Positions 27,318-35,519 of a DNA stretch of 64,000 nt are shown here, in pieces. The stretch spans positions 774,001 through 838,000 of the forward strand of contig NZ_CP022657.1 of assembly GCF_002243515.1 (NCBI RefSeq), written 5' to 3'. Source of the stretch: Tumebacillus algifaecis. Lineage in GTDB: Bacteria; Bacillota; Bacilli; Tumebacillales; Tumebacillaceae. The number at the start of each line of letters is the position of its first letter. The stretch's first letter is position 1. The notes beneath the pieces are model-generated. The model did no database searches and was not told the DNA's origin. It was given only the letters and a program-made list of their open reading frames with translations. Position numbers and translations under genes: made by a program.

Positions 27318-28213
27318 GTGGAACAGCAGTCGGTCAATCTGAGGCGGTCGTGCAGAAAGCGCCCGCTTCGGAAAGCCAATGGAGGCTCTTTTTCCGCCGC
27401 TTCGCCAAAAATAAACTGGCGATCGTTGGCGCCTTGATCATCGGGATTCTGATTCTGACGGCCATTTTTGCTCCCTTACTGGCCACTCATGACATTTATG
27501 AGCAGGATTATAATGCCATTCTCGCGAAACCGGGAGATGGACATCTGTTTGGTACAGATGATCTGGGACGAGATGTCTTTTCCCGTCTGGTATACGGGTC
27601 TCGTCTCTCCTTGGAAGCAGCGGTGATCTCAGTCGGCATTGCGGTGTTAATTGGCGTGCCGATCGGACTGTTCACCGGATACTATCGCGGCTTTTGGGAT
27701 GAGTGGATCGTCATGCGAATTGTCGATGCGTTGCAAGCATTTCCGTCCATGATCTTGGCTCTGGCGATGGCCGCAGCGCTTGGCGGTGGATTTTTAAATG
27801 CGATGGTTGCGATCGGACTCGGATTTTTACCGTCCTTTATCCGCATTACGCGGGCACAGGTCCTGACAGTCCGGGGACTGGAATTTGTGCAGGCGGCAAA
27901 AGCGATCGGGGCGAGCAACATGCGGATCATGTTCCAGCATGTGTTGCCGAACTCGATGGGCCCATTGCTGGTCCAAATCACGCTGGCGATGGCTTCGGCG
28001 ATCATCGCAGAGGCGGGCCTGTCCTATTTGGGACTTGGTGCCTCTCCGGAAGAGCCGAGTTGGGGCTCGATGCTGCACATCGCACAGGGATATTTGAACA
28101 TCGAACCACTGCTGGCAGTCTGGCCAGGGATTGCGATCTTCCTCGTTGTGCTCGGTTTTAACCTGTTGGGGGACGGGATTCGTGAAGTGCTTGATCCGAA
28201 GCTGAAGCGATAG
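27314..28213 (+). CDS. dppC: Peptide ABC transporter permease (DppC type)
   Basis: A 299-aa permease: N-terminal OppC_N segment (FAKNKLAIVGALIIG), then LFGTDDLGRDVFSRLVYGSR, and the EAA loop HVLPNSMGPLLVQ. Third gene of the transporter operon; the ATPases are supplied from the divergent operon. Confidence 0.92.
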   Translation: MSGTAVGQSEAVVQKAPASESQWRLFFRRFAKNKLAIVGALIIGILILTAIFAPLLATHDIYEQDYNAILAKPGDGHLFGTDDLGRDVFSRLVYGSRLSLEAAVISVGIAVLIGVPIGLFTGYYRGFWDEWIVMRIVDALQAFPSMILALAMAAALGGGFLNAMVAIGLGFLPSFIRITRAQVLTVRGLEFVQAAKAIGASNMRIMFQHVLPNSMGPLLVQITLAMASAIIAEAGLSYLGLGASPEEPSWGSMLHIAQGYLNIEPLLAVWPGIAIFLVVLGFNLLGDGIREVLDPKLKR

Positions 28214-28248
28214 AAATTTCAGCAATGGGAGCAGGGGGATATTGAACT

Positions 28249-28737
28249 ATGGTCTATGTCTATTCGGAGCAAGAGCAGATGCCACCATTTGAAATGGATG
28301 AACTCGACAGGAACATACTTGAAGCACTGCATGAAAACGGTAGGATTTCGTACACAGATTTAGGGAAAATGATTGGCGTCTCGCGAGTGGCGGTGCAGGC
28401 GCGAATCAATGCAATGATGGAAGCGGGCGTAATTGAGCGTTTCACGGTGGTGATCAACCCGGCAAAGGTGGGAATTCAGGTCTCGGCGTTTTTCAACGTC
28501 GATATTGAACCGCAGTTTTTGGACCATGTGGCGGAGGAGTTGTCCAAAGAGCCAGCGGTAACCAGTTTGTACCACATGACGGGGCCGAGCACACTACACA
28601 TGCACGGAATTTTTACAAGCAATCAGGAGTTACAAAAGTTTTTGCTGGAAAAGCTCTATGCGATGCCGGGGATATCTCGCGTTGACTGCCAGATGTTGCT
28701 CAAGCGGTACAAGAGCCGAATGGGTATGAAATTATAA
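28249..28737 (+). CDS. ywrC: Lrp/AsnC family transcriptional regulator (YwrC-like)
   Basis: A 162-aa protein with an N-terminal winged helix ([32 protein letters not shown]) and a C-terminal RAM domain ([12 protein letters not shown]...). AGGGGGA precedes the start. In B. subtilis an Lrp-type gene (ywrC) is encoded with CHR-domain genes ywrA/ywrB and the gamma-glutamyltransferase ywrD. The same gene types are close together here, so I read it as the local regulator of the CHR protein, the transporter or both. Confidence 0.85.
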   Translation: MVYVYSEQEQMPPFEMDELDRNILEALHENGRISYTDLGKMIGVSRVAVQARINAMMEAGVIERFTVVINPAKVGIQVSAFFNVDIEPQFLDHVAEELSKEPAVTSLYHMTGPSTLHMHGIFTSNQELQKFLLEKLYAMPGISRVDCQMLLKRYKSRMGMKL

Positions 28738-28773
28738 GGCAGTGATGGCTGTACTGGGAGGGAGGTGAGGAGT

Positions 28774-29307
28774 ATGTCCATTTGGGACCTATTTATCTCG
28801 ATGGCGCGTGCAGGCCTGCTCGGGTATGGCGGGGGACCGAGTGCGATCCCCTTGATTCGAACGGAAGTGGTCGAGCGATACCGTTGGTTGACCGACCAGG
28901 AATTCACTGACGCGCTGGCGATCGCCAATACCTTGCCCGGGCCGATCGCGACGAAGTTGTCCGCGTTTGTTGGCTTTAAAGTTGCTGGAATTCTAGGCGC
29001 TGTCTCTGCACTGATTGGTATGGTGGCTCCGACGGCGATCGCGGTGATTGTTCTCGTCAAACTGTTGTTGACGTACAAAGACAGTCCGTACCTCAAGGGA
29101 TTGATCAATGCGGTTCGTCCCGTCGTCGTCGTGCTTCTCTTGCAAACGGCATGGCAGTCCTCTCAAGGAGGCACGTTCATCGACTGGAAACCGATCGCGA
29201 TGGGTGTGATCGCAATGCTTGCGATCTTCTGGCTGAAGATCGACGCAGTGTATGTGATCTTAGCGGCGATGGTGCTAGGCGTGCTATTTTTCAGACCGGC
29301 TGTTTAA
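28774..29307 (+). CDS. Short CHR-domain (chromate transporter family) protein, unpaired
   Basis: A 177-aa membrane protein with a single CHR domain, about five or six helices, and the signature GYGGGPSAIPLIRTEVV followed by the NTLPGPIATK motif. Short CHR proteins normally come as two adjacent genes with opposite membrane topology; no second copy is present here. GGAGGT 7 nt before ATG28774 decides the start (GTG28765 is the alternative). It follows the Lrp-type gene by 36 nt. Confidence 0.85.
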   Translation: MSIWDLFISMARAGLLGYGGGPSAIPLIRTEVVERYRWLTDQEFTDALAIANTLPGPIATKLSAFVGFKVAGILGAVSALIGMVAPTAIAVIVLVKLLLTYKDSPYLKGLINAVRPVVVVLLLQTAWQSSQGGTFIDWKPIAMGVIAMLAIFWLKIDAVYVILAAMVLGVLFFRPAV

Positions 29308-29316
29308 TGAAGAAAG

Positions 29317-29349
29317 AAGGGAAACGGAGAAGCGGCCGTTTCCCTTTTT
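29317..29349. terminator. Terminator between the CHR gene and the nitroreductase gene
   Basis: AAGGGAAACGG / CCGTTTCCCTT stem followed by T-run on the plus strand and A-rich bases on the left; the genes are convergent. Confidence 0.85.
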
Positions 29350-29351
29350 GT

Positions 29352-30089
29352 TTACTCAAATCCAAACCCTTGATCGTCGAGAAACGCGCGTAGATGAGCG
29401 CGGGATGGATGGGCATATTTTTCGGAAATCTGTTTCGACCAATTGGTGTCGAGCTTGCCGCCGCTGCGTTCGCGGTAGTAGTCGTGCATCGTTTGATCGT
29501 AGTTGTCGATGCCAGCCGTGATTTGGCTTGTCCGGTATGTATTTTCATGGTACACCGCATCGCGGGACAGGCGCGGACGAGGTGAAGGCTCCTGGTCAGG
29601 AACGCCTACACACATGCCAAAGACCGGGAAGACCAACTGCGGCAGGTTGAGCAGTTCGGTGACGCCGGCCGGATTTTGGCGGATGCCACCGATATAGACG
29701 ATGCCAAGGCCCAGCGATTCGGCTGCCAACGCCGCATTTTGTGCCGCCAAGGACACATCGACAGTCGCGACGAGAAAGCTTTCTACATATTGTTTTTGCA
29801 TCTCCACGCCATGTTTGGCACAAGCCTGTTGCAAGCGATAGAGGTCGGCGCACCAAACGAGGAACAGACCGCACTCCTCCACATAATTCTGGTCGCCTGC
29901 GAGGTGGGCGAGTTGCTTTTTCAACGCCGGATCGGTGACGCCGATGACGCTGTACGCTTGGATGTTGGAACTGGAAGAGGCCATCTGCGCGGAGTGAACG
30001 ATCGTCTGGATCTGCTCTTCAGTCAGTGCTGTTGGTTTGAATTTGCGAATGGAGCGATGACCCTGCAACAGGTCGATCGTCTGGTTCAT
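29352..30089 (-). CDS. NfsA/NfrA-type NADPH-dependent flavin oxidoreductase
   Basis: A 245-aa nitroreductase-fold protein: FMN-binding HRSIRKFKPTALTEEQ, the dimer-interface segment SSSSNIQAYSVIGV, and YIGGIRQNP...LNLPQLVFPVFGMCVG typical of the NfsA/NfrA branch. It reduces FMN, nitro compounds or quinones using NAD(P)H. AAGGAGG precedes the ATG and TATAAT (30127-30132, minus) lies upstream. A long 8-bp repeat array begins about 90 bp beyond that -10 box. Confidence 0.88.
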   Translation of the reverse strand: MNQTIDLLQGHRSIRKFKPTALTEEQIQTIVHSAQMASSSSNIQAYSVIGVTDPALKKQLAHLAGDQNYVEECGLFLVWCADLYRLQQACAKHGVEMQKQYVESFLVATVDVSLAAQNAALAAESLGLGIVYIGGIRQNPAGVTELLNLPQLVFPVFGMCVGVPDQEPSPRPRLSRDAVYHENTYRTSQITAGIDNYDQTMHDYYRERSGGKLDTNWSKQISEKYAHPSRAHLRAFLDDQGFGFE

Positions 30090-30218
30090 GAGTATTCCTC
30101 CTTGGCTGTTGGTAGCATTTGCTTTTATTATAGCCTGAAACGGTTCGCTTGACTTGAAAGGACTTGAAGTTGTTGTGCGGGGGAACGGCTACTCCTCGCA
30201 TGGCGGTGCGGTGGTAGA

Positions 30219-30439
30219 GAGTGAAAGAGTGAAAGAGTGAAAGAGTGAAAGAGTGAAAGAGTGAAAGAGTGAAAGAGTGAAAGAGTGAAAGAGTGAAAGA
30301 GTGAAAGAGTGAAAGAGTGAAAGAGTGAAAGAGTGAAAGAGTGAAAGAGTGAAAGAGTGAAAGAGTGAAAGAGTGAAAGAGTGAAAGAGTGAAAGAGTGA
30401 AAGAGTGAAAGAGTGAAAGAGTGAAAGAGTGAAAGAGTG
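30219..30439. repeat. Perfect 8-bp tandem array, GAGTGAAA x 27
   Basis: 27 identical copies of GAGTGAAA (30219-30434) and a partial 28th unit. No sequence variation between units is visible. Because 8 is not a multiple of 3 and the unit has no stop on the minus strand, all three minus frames are open and read the same eight-residue period (FHSFTLSL); these are not genes. The array lies upstream of the nitroreductase promoter. Confidence 0.97.
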
Positions 30440-30900
30440 GCTTGTAGCTCGGATCGTTTCGGTTGAACCGCAAGGGGGCATGAGCGACAGAACGAGGACG
30501 AGGAACAAATGCAGTTACTAGCTATAACAACATGGTACTGCTCCTCGCACCGCAGATCGACGAATGGCTGGAAGCGGTGCAAAGATCCTGCCGAGAGTTG
30601 TACAGTTGTTTCTTTTGGGGATAATTTACAGAGGGTGTACCTGCAATTGCGACTGGTAGTAAATGGACGTTATAATGAGGGAACGAGAGTCGATGTTACA
30701 TCAAAAGGCCACAAGGTAGCGTTGATCATGAACGTGCAACTGCTGCTACGGACGACTGACGAAGTGGGAAGAATCAGCGTGTGTACCTGCGAACACTCGG
30801 GAATCAGGAGATGGTCGCGGACAAGTGCAGGTCTGGTGAACTGCCCCAGATTGGGGAGGGAGCCGATCTAATGAACGGCAAACCTGCTGGCCGAAGAGAG
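30440..30900. other. Intergenic region, no convincing gene
   Basis: A 120-codon plus-strand frame (30509-30871) has no recognisable family and atypical composition. A short stretch in another frame (NMVLLLAPQIDEWLEAVQ at about 30529-30583) looks gene-like and may be a remnant. A plausible promoter for the acetyltransferase gene lies at 30647-30676. Confidence 0.4.
30647..30676 (+). promoter_or_regulatory. Possible promoter of the acetyltransferase gene
   Basis: TTGCGA (30647-30652), 18-bp spacer, TATAAT (30671-30676). It would give a leader of about 230 nt before the gene; no riboswitch or T-box motif was seen in it. Confidence 0.45.
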
Positions 30901-30910
30901 GATGAGGAAG

Positions 30911-31498
30911 ATGAGCGTTAAACTGGAGCTGATCAGCATGACTGGGTCGCATGTTCGGCTGGAACCGATCACACTGGAACATGCGGTAGGGCTGTATGAA
31001 GCTGCCCAAGCGGAGGAAATTTGGACGTACTTGCCCTATCCGATCGATTCGCTGGCAAAGGCGCAATTTTTTATTGAAGAAGCGATCGAACAGGTGGCGA
31101 AAGGCACGGAGCTGGTTTTTGTGATCATCGAGCAGGGAACAGATCGTATCATCGGCAGCACACGCTATCTCGATATTTCGATTCCCCACCGAGGGCTTGA
31201 GATTGGCTGGACGTGGTTACATCCTAGCGTGTGGCGCAGTCAAGTCAACTCGGAATGCAAATATCTGCTGCTCCGCTATGCGTTTGAAACGCTCGGTTGC
31301 ATCCGTGTGCAACTGAAAACGGATGCGCGCAATCTCCGCTCGCAAGCGGCGATCGCCCGTCTTGGAGCGGTGCGCGAGGGGACATTACGCAATCACCGCA
31401 TCCTACCAGACGGTTACAGACGAGACTCCGTCTATTTTTCGATTCTCGACACTGAATGGGCCGACGTGAAAGCTCGTTTGGAAAGCTGGATCGACTGA
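30911..31498 (+). CDS. GNAT family N-acetyltransferase (RimJ/RimL type)
   Basis: A 195-aa GNAT protein: HVRLEPITLEHAVGLYEA at the start, core strands IGSTRYLDI and LEIGWTWLHPSVWR, and the acetyl-CoA loop and helix RNLRSQAAIARLGAVREGTL. The RimL-like class acetylates protein N-termini, amino groups of small molecules or antibiotics. ATG30911 (AGGATGAGG upstream) is preferred; ATG30902 would add three residues. It stands alone between two repeat arrays. Confidence 0.88.
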   Translation: MSVKLELISMTGSHVRLEPITLEHAVGLYEAAQAEEIWTYLPYPIDSLAKAQFFIEEAIEQVAKGTELVFVIIEQGTDRIIGSTRYLDISIPHRGLEIGWTWLHPSVWRSQVNSECKYLLLRYAFETLGCIRVQLKTDARNLRSQAAIARLGAVREGTLRNHRILPDGYRRDSVYFSILDTEWADVKARLESWID

Positions 31499-31526
31499 TG
31501 TGTTCTCATATGCTGATAGGTGAATC

Positions 31527-31555
31527 GGGCCTCGAATGTTTCGAGGCTTCTTTCT
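31527..31555 (+). terminator. Terminator of the acetyltransferase gene
   Basis: GCCTCGAA / TTCGAGGC stem, 3-nt loop, followed by a T-rich stretch. Confidence 0.75.
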
Positions 31556-31702
31556 GTTGTTGATACTGAGAACTTTTCTGTCAATGGAAGTAGAAGCTAC
31601 TCCGGTGGAGATGGAAAAGTGCAGGAAGGAAGGCGCTGTCGCTGGATGGGAAATGGTTTGATTTCGAGACGACCGCAACCAACCCTGCGTGGGAAGCGTA
31701 AC

Positions 31703-31876
31703 GGCTGAAAGGCTGAAAGGCTGAAAGGCTGAAAGGCTGAAAGGCTGAAAGGCTGAAAGGCTGAAAGGCTGAAAGGCTGAAAGGCTGAAAGGCTGAAACT
31801 GCTGAAACTGCTGAAACTGCTGAAACTGCTGAAACTGCTGAAACTGCTGAAACTGCTGAAACTGCTGAAACTGCTG
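31703..31876. repeat. Compound tandem array: GGCTGAAA x 12 followed by CTGCTGAAA x 8
   Basis: Twelve perfect 8-bp units (31703-31798) pass directly into eight perfect 9-bp units (31799-31870) and a partial unit. The two unit types differ by GG versus CTG before CTGAAA. Open minus-strand frames across it (repeating SAFQPF and SAV) are by-products. Confidence 0.97.
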
Positions 31877-32531
31877 TAGCGGGCCGGGGAATTACGCGCA
31901 TTTTTCTACAATGGCGGGAGCATTCTGCACGTGAACCCAAGCGCTTATGCGAAGTGGATTTGCATCGGCAAAGAATAGAAGAGGGGCTAGCTATGTTCTA
32001 CTGATATTGAGCGACCTCGCAGACAAGTAAGATGTGAACTTGCCTGATAGGAATATGAAGACAAAGGACAGATTTGTTTTTCTAAAAGTAGATGATTTGA
32101 CAGACAGCTGAGCTACTTCGTTCATTTTCGACAAATTATTTCTCGGGAAATGAAATATGCTGAGAGTAACGGTCGGACAGGCACCTGAATCCAGAGTCTT
32201 TTGTAGGAGAAATTATTGAAGTTGGCCACTCGATTGGCACAACGATCAGTGACATTCTAGCGGTAACAGCCCACCACAGAAAGTGTTGCCTTGCTGGAGT
32301 GTGGTGTGATTATCTGGTCGCGGTGTGCAAGATCAATCCAAGCGGCACATTAAATTTGAACGTCAACAGGCGTTTGAGTCGCAAGTTCCTCCTGCGAATT
32401 TCCATTCTAATCAAGACCCACCTGTAGCGATTCGCTCCACGCTTTTCCAAATTCCCCATTGCCTCGGAGCTCGTTTCCACTCTACACTGATGCTAGACCT
32501 ACCATTCTGTTCCACTTGTGAGGTGATCCCT
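31877..32531. other. Intergenic region without a supported gene
   Basis: No start-ribosome-site combination supports a gene. A frame without start codon (about 32178-32420) contains a protein-like stretch (PESFVGEIIEVGHSIGTTIS) and could be a decayed gene, but I cannot name it. The open frame joined to the histidine kinase gene upstream of 32532 is low-complexity and unlikely to be translated. Confidence 0.4.
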
Positions 32532-33764
32532 ATGTCTTTAGTGGCGCGAAACGAATCGGAGCATCAACGGATACCGTTCGCGTTTCGACTGTTGTCGATG
32601 ACAAGGATTGCAATGATTTTGTTGCTGTGCGGGACCTATTTTTTCTACAGTGAAGGCCCGAGCGGGTGGCAGAAAGTGTATGTCATCGTGGCGATGTGTT
32701 TGTTTTGTGTGAATCATGTATCCTTTCCTCGATTCTCTTTTCAATATGTGTTGTGGTTTATCGCGCTCGATTTTCTGCTTGCGGCAGGATTTGGCATCGT
32801 TTTTCTCGGACAAGGCTATCCCTATGAACTGTTCTTCGGCATCGTCGGGGTGACCTTGATGCTTGTGACCGACAGCAAGCGGATTGTGCTGACCGCATTG
32901 AGCGCGCTGGTTCTGGTCTGGAGCGGCATTTTGGTCGCCGAGTATCAGGTGATTGGTAAGCTGCATTGGTTGGCGACGGGGATGAACATGGGGTTTGTCA
33001 TCTTTGCCTTTCTGGTCGGTTCACTGATTCGTTTCTTTATGCAGTCGCGGGAAAAGGTTGGCGTGTTGTATGAGGAATTGGAGGAATCGCACCGCGCCCT
33101 TCGTGAATATGCTCGACAGGTAGAGATGTTGACGACAGTTCGCGAGCGCAACCACATCGCCCGCGAGATTCACGATACGGTTGGACATTCGATGACAGCG
33201 TTGCTTGTGCAGTTACAGGCGGCGCGAAAAATGCAGGAACGCGATTTGGAGCAGAGCGGGGAGATCTTGGTGCGTTGCGAGGATGTGGCGCGCTCCGCGT
33301 TGCAACAGGTGCGTTTGTCGGTGCAGGCGTTGCGTGAAGAGGAAACGCAGCAGAGCACGCTGGTGGAATCGCTGCGCCAATTGCTCGGAGACTTTGCTGA
33401 TCTGACCGGGCTGGAGACACAACTGCAAGTGCAAGGGCAATTGCAGATCGTGCCCGAAACGCTGAAGCCGACCATCTATCGCATCGTCCAAGAATCACTG
33501 ACCAATGCAAAGCGCCACGGAAACGCAACGAGCGCCAGCGTCTCGGTGCAGGTCTCGGAGCGAGAAGTGCGGCTGCGCATCTTCGACAACGGGACAGGTA
33601 CGGCAGAAGTGGTGCCAGGGTTTGGCTTGATCAATTTGCGGGAACGGGTGCTGGAATTTGGGGGAACTGTGCTCTTTTCCAGCCAGCAAGGGACTGGATT
33701 TAGCACGGAAGTCAGCTTTCCGCTGCAAGAGCAAACGTGGAAGTTTGGAGGGAGAAGCGTATGA
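32532..33764 (+). CDS. lnrJ: LnrJ-like sensor histidine kinase
   Basis: A 410-aa kinase: about six membrane helices (residues 20-180), a coiled linker, the HisKA_3 phosphoacceptor region (AREIHDTVGHSMTALLVQLQ), and an HATPase domain (NAKRHGNA, then FDNGTGTAE). GAGGTGAT before ATG32532 decides the start. It overlaps the response regulator gene by ATGA. The five-gene order kinase, regulator, ABC ATPase and two ABC-2 permeases is that of B. subtilis lnrJK-lnrLMN (yfiJKLMN), which senses and resists linearmycin-type polyenes. Confidence 0.82.
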   Translation: MSLVARNESEHQRIPFAFRLLSMTRIAMILLLCGTYFFYSEGPSGWQKVYVIVAMCLFCVNHVSFPRFSFQYVLWFIALDFLLAAGFGIVFLGQGYPYELFFGIVGVTLMLVTDSKRIVLTALSALVLVWSGILVAEYQVIGKLHWLATGMNMGFVIFAFLVGSLIRFFMQSREKVGVLYEELEESHRALREYARQVEMLTTVRERNHIAREIHDTVGHSMTALLVQLQAARKMQERDLEQSGEILVRCEDVARSALQQVRLSVQALREEETQQSTLVESLRQLLGDFADLTGLETQLQVQGQLQIVPETLKPTIYRIVQESLTNAKRHGNATSASVSVQVSEREVRLRIFDNGTGTAEVVPGFGLINLRERVLEFGGTVLFSSQQGTGFSTEVSFPLQEQTWKFGGRSV

Positions 33765-34447
33765 TTCGTGTGATCGTCGTCGATGATCAGAAGCTGATGC
33801 GCGACGGGTTGAAGACGATACTAGGCTTAGAAGAACAGATTGAAGTGGTCGGCACGGCGGCGGATGGTAGGCAAGCGCTGGAAGTCGCCAAAGCGACCGA
33901 GCCCGACATCGTGCTGATGGACATCCGCATGCCAGAGGTGGATGGGGTCCAAGGTGCCCGCATGATCCGCGAGCAACTGCCACAAACGAAAGTGCTGATG
34001 CTGACCACATTTAATGACAGCGAGTTGATTATCGATGCCTTAAATGAGGGGGCATGCGGTTATCTGCTCAAAGATATGCCGACCGAGGTGATCGTGCAAG
34101 CGATCATGACGGTGAGCGCAGGTGGCATCGTTCTCCCACCGGAGAGCACGGCACAGGTGGTGGCCGAATGGAAGAAAGCGCGGGAGTATACAGCGGTTGG
34201 CGAGCGAGAGCAGGGCCGAAGTGCATCACAGCCTTCGCTTGCTGATGACTTGACCGAACGGGAGCGCGAGGTGCTTCGATTGCTCGGGCAGGGAAGGAAC
34301 AACAAAGAGATTGGCGATACGTTGGTCATCACCGAAGGCACGGTGAAAAATCACGTCTCCAACATCATCTCGAAGCTTCAGTTACGTGATCGGACGCAGG
34401 CGGCGATCTATGCGGTGCGCCACGGCATGGCCTCTTTTGATACATGA
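33761..34447 (+). CDS. lnrK: LnrK-like NarL-family response regulator
   Basis: A 228-aa protein with a receiver domain (VVDDQ, phospho-Asp in IVLMDIRMPE, conserved Thr/Lys in LTTFND and YLLKDM) and a LuxR-type DNA-binding domain (LTEREREVLRLLGQGRNNKEI). Expected to activate the transporter genes that follow. GGAGGGAG precedes ATG33761. Confidence 0.85.
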   Translation: MIRVIVVDDQKLMRDGLKTILGLEEQIEVVGTAADGRQALEVAKATEPDIVLMDIRMPEVDGVQGARMIREQLPQTKVLMLTTFNDSELIIDALNEGACGYLLKDMPTEVIVQAIMTVSAGGIVLPPESTAQVVAEWKKAREYTAVGEREQGRSASQPSLADDLTEREREVLRLLGQGRNNKEIGDTLVITEGTVKNHVSNIISKLQLRDRTQAAIYAVRHGMASFDT

Positions 34448-34577
34448 CTTTTGGCATAGCAAGCGGCCCGTGGGTCGCTTTTTTCATGCTGCAAGATCTA
34501 TCGCACGAGGGATGGGAGACCGCTGTCGGCGAGGTAAAATGAAGTCAGCAAGCGAGAACGAAAGGAGTTGGCAAGTG

Positions 34578-35507
34578 ATGATTCAAGTGCAAGAGTTAAC
34601 AAAAAGTTTTGGCAGTCGTGATGTGGTGCGCGGCGTTTCCTTCGCTGTCGAAAAAGGTGAATCGTTCGGTCTGCTCGGGCCCAACGGTGCTGGAAAATCG
34701 ACGACCATCTCGATGATTTGCGGGTTGCTGAAGATCGACAGTGGTGATGTGATCGTCGGCGGCCAATCGGTCAAGCAAAACCCGGTCGGAGTAAAAGGGA
34801 AAATTGGAGTGGTGCCGCAGGATATCGCGTTGTACCCGACGATGTCAGCGTATGAAAATCTTGTATTTTGGGGGCGCATGTACGGGTTGAAGGGTGCGGA
34901 AGTGAAAAAGCGCGCCGACGAAGTGTTGGCGATCGTCGGCCTGTCAGACCGCGCCAAAGATGCGGTCGGGCAATTTTCCGGCGGGATGAAGCGGCGGATC
35001 AACATCGGGGCGGCGCTGATGCACCGACCGGAGCTTTTGATCATGGATGAGCCGACCGTAGGGATCGACCCGCAATCGCGCAATCACATTTTGGAGACGG
35101 TCAAAGAGTTGAACGTGCAAGGCATGACGGTGATCTATACCTCGCATTATATGGAAGAAGTGGAGTATCTCTGTGAGCGTGTGGCGATCATCGACCATGG
35201 GCAGGTGATTGCCATCGGAAGCCAGCAGGAACTGTGTGACCGTTTGACCAACGGATCGGTGATCAAATTGACCGTCGAAGGCGATCCAGACCTAATTGCT
35301 GAGCAGCTTCGCAACTTGTCCGGTGTGCAGATGACTACAGTCGAAGAACGCTCGGTGCTCGTGTTTGCCAAAGCAGCACGACAGATGCTTGGGGAAGTGG
35401 TGACAGCGGCGCTGGCGAACGGTGCACAGATCGCCGCAGTCGATGTACAGGAACCAAATCTGGAAACGGTGTTTCTGCAACTGACAGGGCGAACGCTGCG
35501 GGATTAG
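34578..35507 (+). CDS. lnrL: LnrL-like ABC transporter ATP-binding protein
   Basis: A 309-aa ATPase: Walker A GPNGAGKST, Q-loop GVVPQDIALYP, signature FSGGMKRRINIGAAL, Walker B LLIMDEPTVGIDP, and a C-terminal extension typical of drug-export ATPases. AAAGGAG lies upstream of ATG34578 (GTG34575 is an alternative). It starts 130 nt after the regulator gene, leaving room for a separate regulated promoter. With the two ABC-2 permeases it would expel membrane-active compounds. Confidence 0.88.
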   Translation: MIQVQELTKSFGSRDVVRGVSFAVEKGESFGLLGPNGAGKSTTISMICGLLKIDSGDVIVGGQSVKQNPVGVKGKIGVVPQDIALYPTMSAYENLVFWGRMYGLKGAEVKKRADEVLAIVGLSDRAKDAVGQFSGGMKRRINIGAALMHRPELLIMDEPTVGIDPQSRNHILETVKELNVQGMTVIYTSHYMEEVEYLCERVAIIDHGQVIAIGSQQELCDRLTNGSVIKLTVEGDPDLIAEQLRNLSGVQMTTVEERSVLVFAKAARQMLGEVVTAALANGAQIAAVDVQEPNLETVFLQLTGRTLRD

Positions 35508-35519
35508 GAGGTGAGCGGG

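Noticed and set aside
30019-30582. Long minus-strand open frames with repeating FHSFTLSL
   Set aside because: They are by-products of the 8-bp array, open in all three frames; no ribosome site or non-repetitive protein-like sequence.
30509-30871. 120-aa plus-strand frame as a gene
   Set aside because: No ribosome site of note, Cys/Arg/Trp-rich composition, crossed by a good promoter for the next gene.
30683-30910. Riboswitch or T-box in the leader of the acetyltransferase gene
   Set aside because: No T-box sequence, no recognised riboswitch core, no terminator hairpin before the start codon.
30219-31876. CRISPR array
   Set aside because: Units are 8-9 bp and directly contiguous, with no spacers, and there are no cas genes.
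31581-31940. Minus-strand open frame with SAV and SAFQPF repeats
   Set aside because: Produced by the 8/9-bp compound array.
32325-32531. Upstream extension of the LnrJ-like kinase
   Set aside because: The added 69 residues are not kinase-like, and GAGGTGAT before ATG32532 gives a normal start.
31877-32531. Hidden gene with the segment PESFVGEIIEVGHSIGTTIS
   Set aside because: No start codon in frame after the preceding stop and no ribosome site; too short and unrecognised to call even a pseudogene.
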